Assembly: GCA_023548195.1 (NCBI GenBank)
Contig: JAJHZJ010000754.1
Location: 930,001 to 994,000, forward strand
DNA from: Bettongia penicillata ogilbyi
Taxonomy: Eukaryota > Chordata > Mammalia > Diprotodontia > Potoroidae
DNA: 64,000 bases
Direction: 5' to 3'
Of this stretch, positions 63,441 through 64,000 are shown piece by piece (the first letter of the stretch is position 1; the number at the start of each line of letters is the position of its first letter). The position numbers were made by a program, and so were the translations under genes. A model generated the notes under the pieces. It made no database searches. It was not told where the DNA came from and worked only from the letters and a program-made list of their open reading frames with translations.

Positions 63441-64000
63441 AATTGAAGGTATTTGTGACAACTTTGTCCTAAGAAACTAAAGGTTCGTGACTGTTGGTAT
63501 TGCCACATTGCAAAATTCCTGGGACAAAGGCATAGTAATCAGATTTTTATATAATCATTATAATGCTGGGGAATTGTAATTTTTTTTCCCTTTGATGATT
63601 TTAAGAAGTTAAAAGTCACAAAAATCAGGTTGAATATTACCTAGATTCTTTGTCTATATTCATCATATAGTTTGAGGTCCCAGAAATGACTGTTTTTTTT
63701 TTGGAAACTGGGGAAATAAGTCCCCACCCCCATGCAAAAAGACTTTAAAAAAAATGTCATCCTCTCTGGCTCTGCACATATCAATTCATATCTTACATAA
63801 ATTTATGAAAAAAGCATTTTAACATAATAAGCACAGTAGATAGTATGTAGTGTTTTAAAACTGGCAAAATCCCCTGTATACAGTGTCATTCTGTGTCAGT
63901 GTATAGTGGTTAAGATTGTGAATCTTAGCAAAATTAATCAGCTTATCTCCTACAAACACAACTAATCAGCAAGATTGATTCAAAATGTAGAGCTCTGTAA
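63441..64000. other. Intron 1, end of window
   Basis: AT-rich with poly-T and poly-A runs (63,572-63,590; 63,692-63,702). No exon or repeat recognised. Confidence 0.4.

Larger units (their letters stand above)
43743..64000 (+). other. ATXN2: ATXN2 intron 1, 5' part
   Basis: Everything right of the exon 1 donor, on the inference that ATXN2 transcription continues beyond the window. Human ATXN2 also has a very long first intron. No exon 2 (expected to encode a short segment including NSNKGLPQ before the Lsm region) was seen. The first about 70 bp are G-rich (runs of four to six G), with G-quadruplex potential on the transcribed RNA. The rest is repeat-rich non-coding DNA described separately. 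Confidence 0.7.

Noticed and set aside
43743..64000. ATXN2 exon 2
   Set aside because: It is expected to be very short. I saw no segment encoding the NSNKGLPQ-type sequence with splice sites, so it is probably beyond the window, but a reading by eye can miss it.
1..64000. CRISPR array, operon or other prokaryotic system
   Set aside because: No evenly spaced short repeats with unique spacers. The repeats are dispersed SINEs, LINEs and microsatellites of a vertebrate genome.

Overview
This window is vertebrate nuclear DNA, most likely from a marsupial. Coding density is very low. The sequence is dominated by interspersed repeats: a tRNA-derived SINE with the head GGGGCAGCTAGGTGGC (at least nine copies), a second SINE with an RTE-like tail, many L1 3' ends ending in a short A-rich tail, old L2 and MIR-type pieces, endogenous-retrovirus LTRs and DNA-transposon fossils. 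The SINE and L1 consensus sequences are the marsupial forms as I know them. The species cannot be decided from the sequence.

The one protein-coding gene I can identify is ATXN2 (ataxin-2), + strand. Its first coding exon lies in a CpG island at about 42,360-44,160. The exon encodes MSLKPQ followed by a proline/glutamine-rich tract, then RKPGG and a Ser/Ala/Gly-rich stretch, and ends at a splice donor after 43,742. Upstream in the same frame the conserved peptide DCFGSNG is present. The rest of the window to the right (43,743-64,000) is the 5' part of intron 1; I did not find exon 2.

Layout. 1-42,350: intergenic DNA upstream of ATXN2 (in human the next gene upstream is BRAP; none of it was found here). 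This part holds an L1 3' end (543-1,016); a minus-strand ERV with two LTRs and gag/dUTPase remnants (11,542-14,728); a nested block of an L1 ORF2 3' end carrying a SINE and a hAT-type element (15,350-17,340); a 5'-truncated RTE-like LINE framed by unusually long 56-bp direct repeats (33,160-35,726); a 137-bp inverted duplication (35,784-36,336); and an internally deleted Tigger1-like element (39,164-39,818). 42,360-44,160: ATXN2 promoter, exon 1 and the start of intron 1. 44,200-64,000: intron 1, with more SINEs, L1 3' ends and a 616-bp solo LTR inserted in an L1 (53,146-53,761).

The most interesting signals concern the ATXN2 exon. The disease-associated CAG/polyglutamine tract is replaced by a Pro-Gln minisatellite with no Gln run longer than two. 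The upstream in-frame extension has no ATG. A short upstream ORF overlaps the MSLKPQ start codon. Apart from these, the window is a readable record of nested transposon insertions, several with exact target-site duplications.
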